DNA of 6,268 bases from Clostridiaceae bacterium (GTDB lineage Bacteria; Bacillota; Clostridia; Acetivibrionales; DTU013), in NCBI GenBank assembly GCA_012799845.1, contig JAAZKL010000326.1, positions 1 through 6,268 of the forward strand, written 5' to 3'. The notes beneath the pieces are model-generated. The model had not been told where the DNA came from and ran no database searches. It worked only from the letters and a program-made list of their open reading frames with translations. Both the position numbers and the translations under genes were made by a program. Positions 6,146-6,268 of the stretch are shown here, one piece after another. Every line of letters starts with the position of its first letter. Position 1 is the first letter of the stretch.

Positions 6146-6177
6146 AAAATCATCCTTCGATCCGGGGATACTTTTAT

Positions 6178-6204
6178 ATTATAGCAACTTTTGCAAACAA
6201 TCAA
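6178..6204 (-). promoter_or_regulatory. Candidate promoter of the AraC gene
   Basis: On the minus strand TATAAT lies at 6178-6183, 32 bp before ATG 6145. A TTGATT lies at 6199-6204 with a 15-bp spacer, shorter than the ideal 17. The -10 is perfect and well placed; the -35 is weak, so the promoter may need help. Confidence 0.5.
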
Positions 6205-6268
6205 CTGATCAGCATTTTTTTCATGTATTTCTGTGCCCGCATCAGGCTGTCTCTATTTTGTTTGCATC
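6201..6268 (-). CDS. Possible C-terminal tail of an upstream gene
   Basis: Reading in from the right edge on the minus strand, one frame stays open for 21 codons (CKQNRDSLMRAQKYMKKMLIS) and stops at TGA 6201-6203. The basic, amphipathic composition looks like a protein end, and the other two frames stop quickly. No domain is recognisable and the stretch is short, so this may be non-coding. If real, its stop overlaps the -35 region of the AraC promoter. Confidence 0.3.
   Translation of the reverse strand, partial: CKQNRDSLMRAQKYMKKMLIS

Overview
The window looks like chromosomal DNA of a low-to-mid GC, Gram-positive-type bacterium, most likely a clostridial Bacillota. This rests on strong GGAGG-like ribosome binding sites, the sequence style of the CDF, P-type ATPase and zinc-ribbon membrane proteins, and an Asn/Gly-rich lipoprotein that resembles the N-terminal part of YhcN/YlaJ-type spore lipoproteins. 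I cannot name the species. All recognised genes lie on the minus strand, so they are transcribed from right to left.

Layout in transcription order: a possible tail of an upstream gene at the right edge (6201-6268); an AraC-family regulator with a cupin sensor domain (5279-6145); a 94-bp gap with a large dyad and a TATAAT box; a P2A-type calcium-pumping ATPase (2509-5130); a small two-helix membrane protein with a C-terminal zinc ribbon, overlapping the ATPase stop by ATGA (2120-2512); a degenerate tandem array (about 1938-2135); a cation diffusion facilitator of the NxxxD/DxxxD type, suggesting manganese (726-1910); a 39-bp tandem array (567-760); an AT-rich leader; and the first 125 codons of a lipoprotein that runs off the left edge. 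The ATPase and zinc-ribbon genes are almost certainly co-transcribed. The CDF may follow in the same transcript or have its own promoter. Together the ATPase and CDF form a divalent-cation export locus, with the AraC-type gene as a candidate but unproven regulator.

The most unusual signal is not a gene. All three gene ends that face non-coding DNA (AraC, zinc ribbon, CDF) carry a tandem repeat whose first copy includes the stop codon and last codons of the gene and then runs downstream. The three repeats differ in sequence and in period (19, about 38-42, and 39 bp). In the CDF case the repeat is 13 codons long. Its copies differ mainly at third codon positions of the CDF frame, and the CDF stop (TAG) replaces a CAG/CAA found in the other copies. 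This suggests that the array was once, or is sometimes, translated as a repeated HxH-containing tail.
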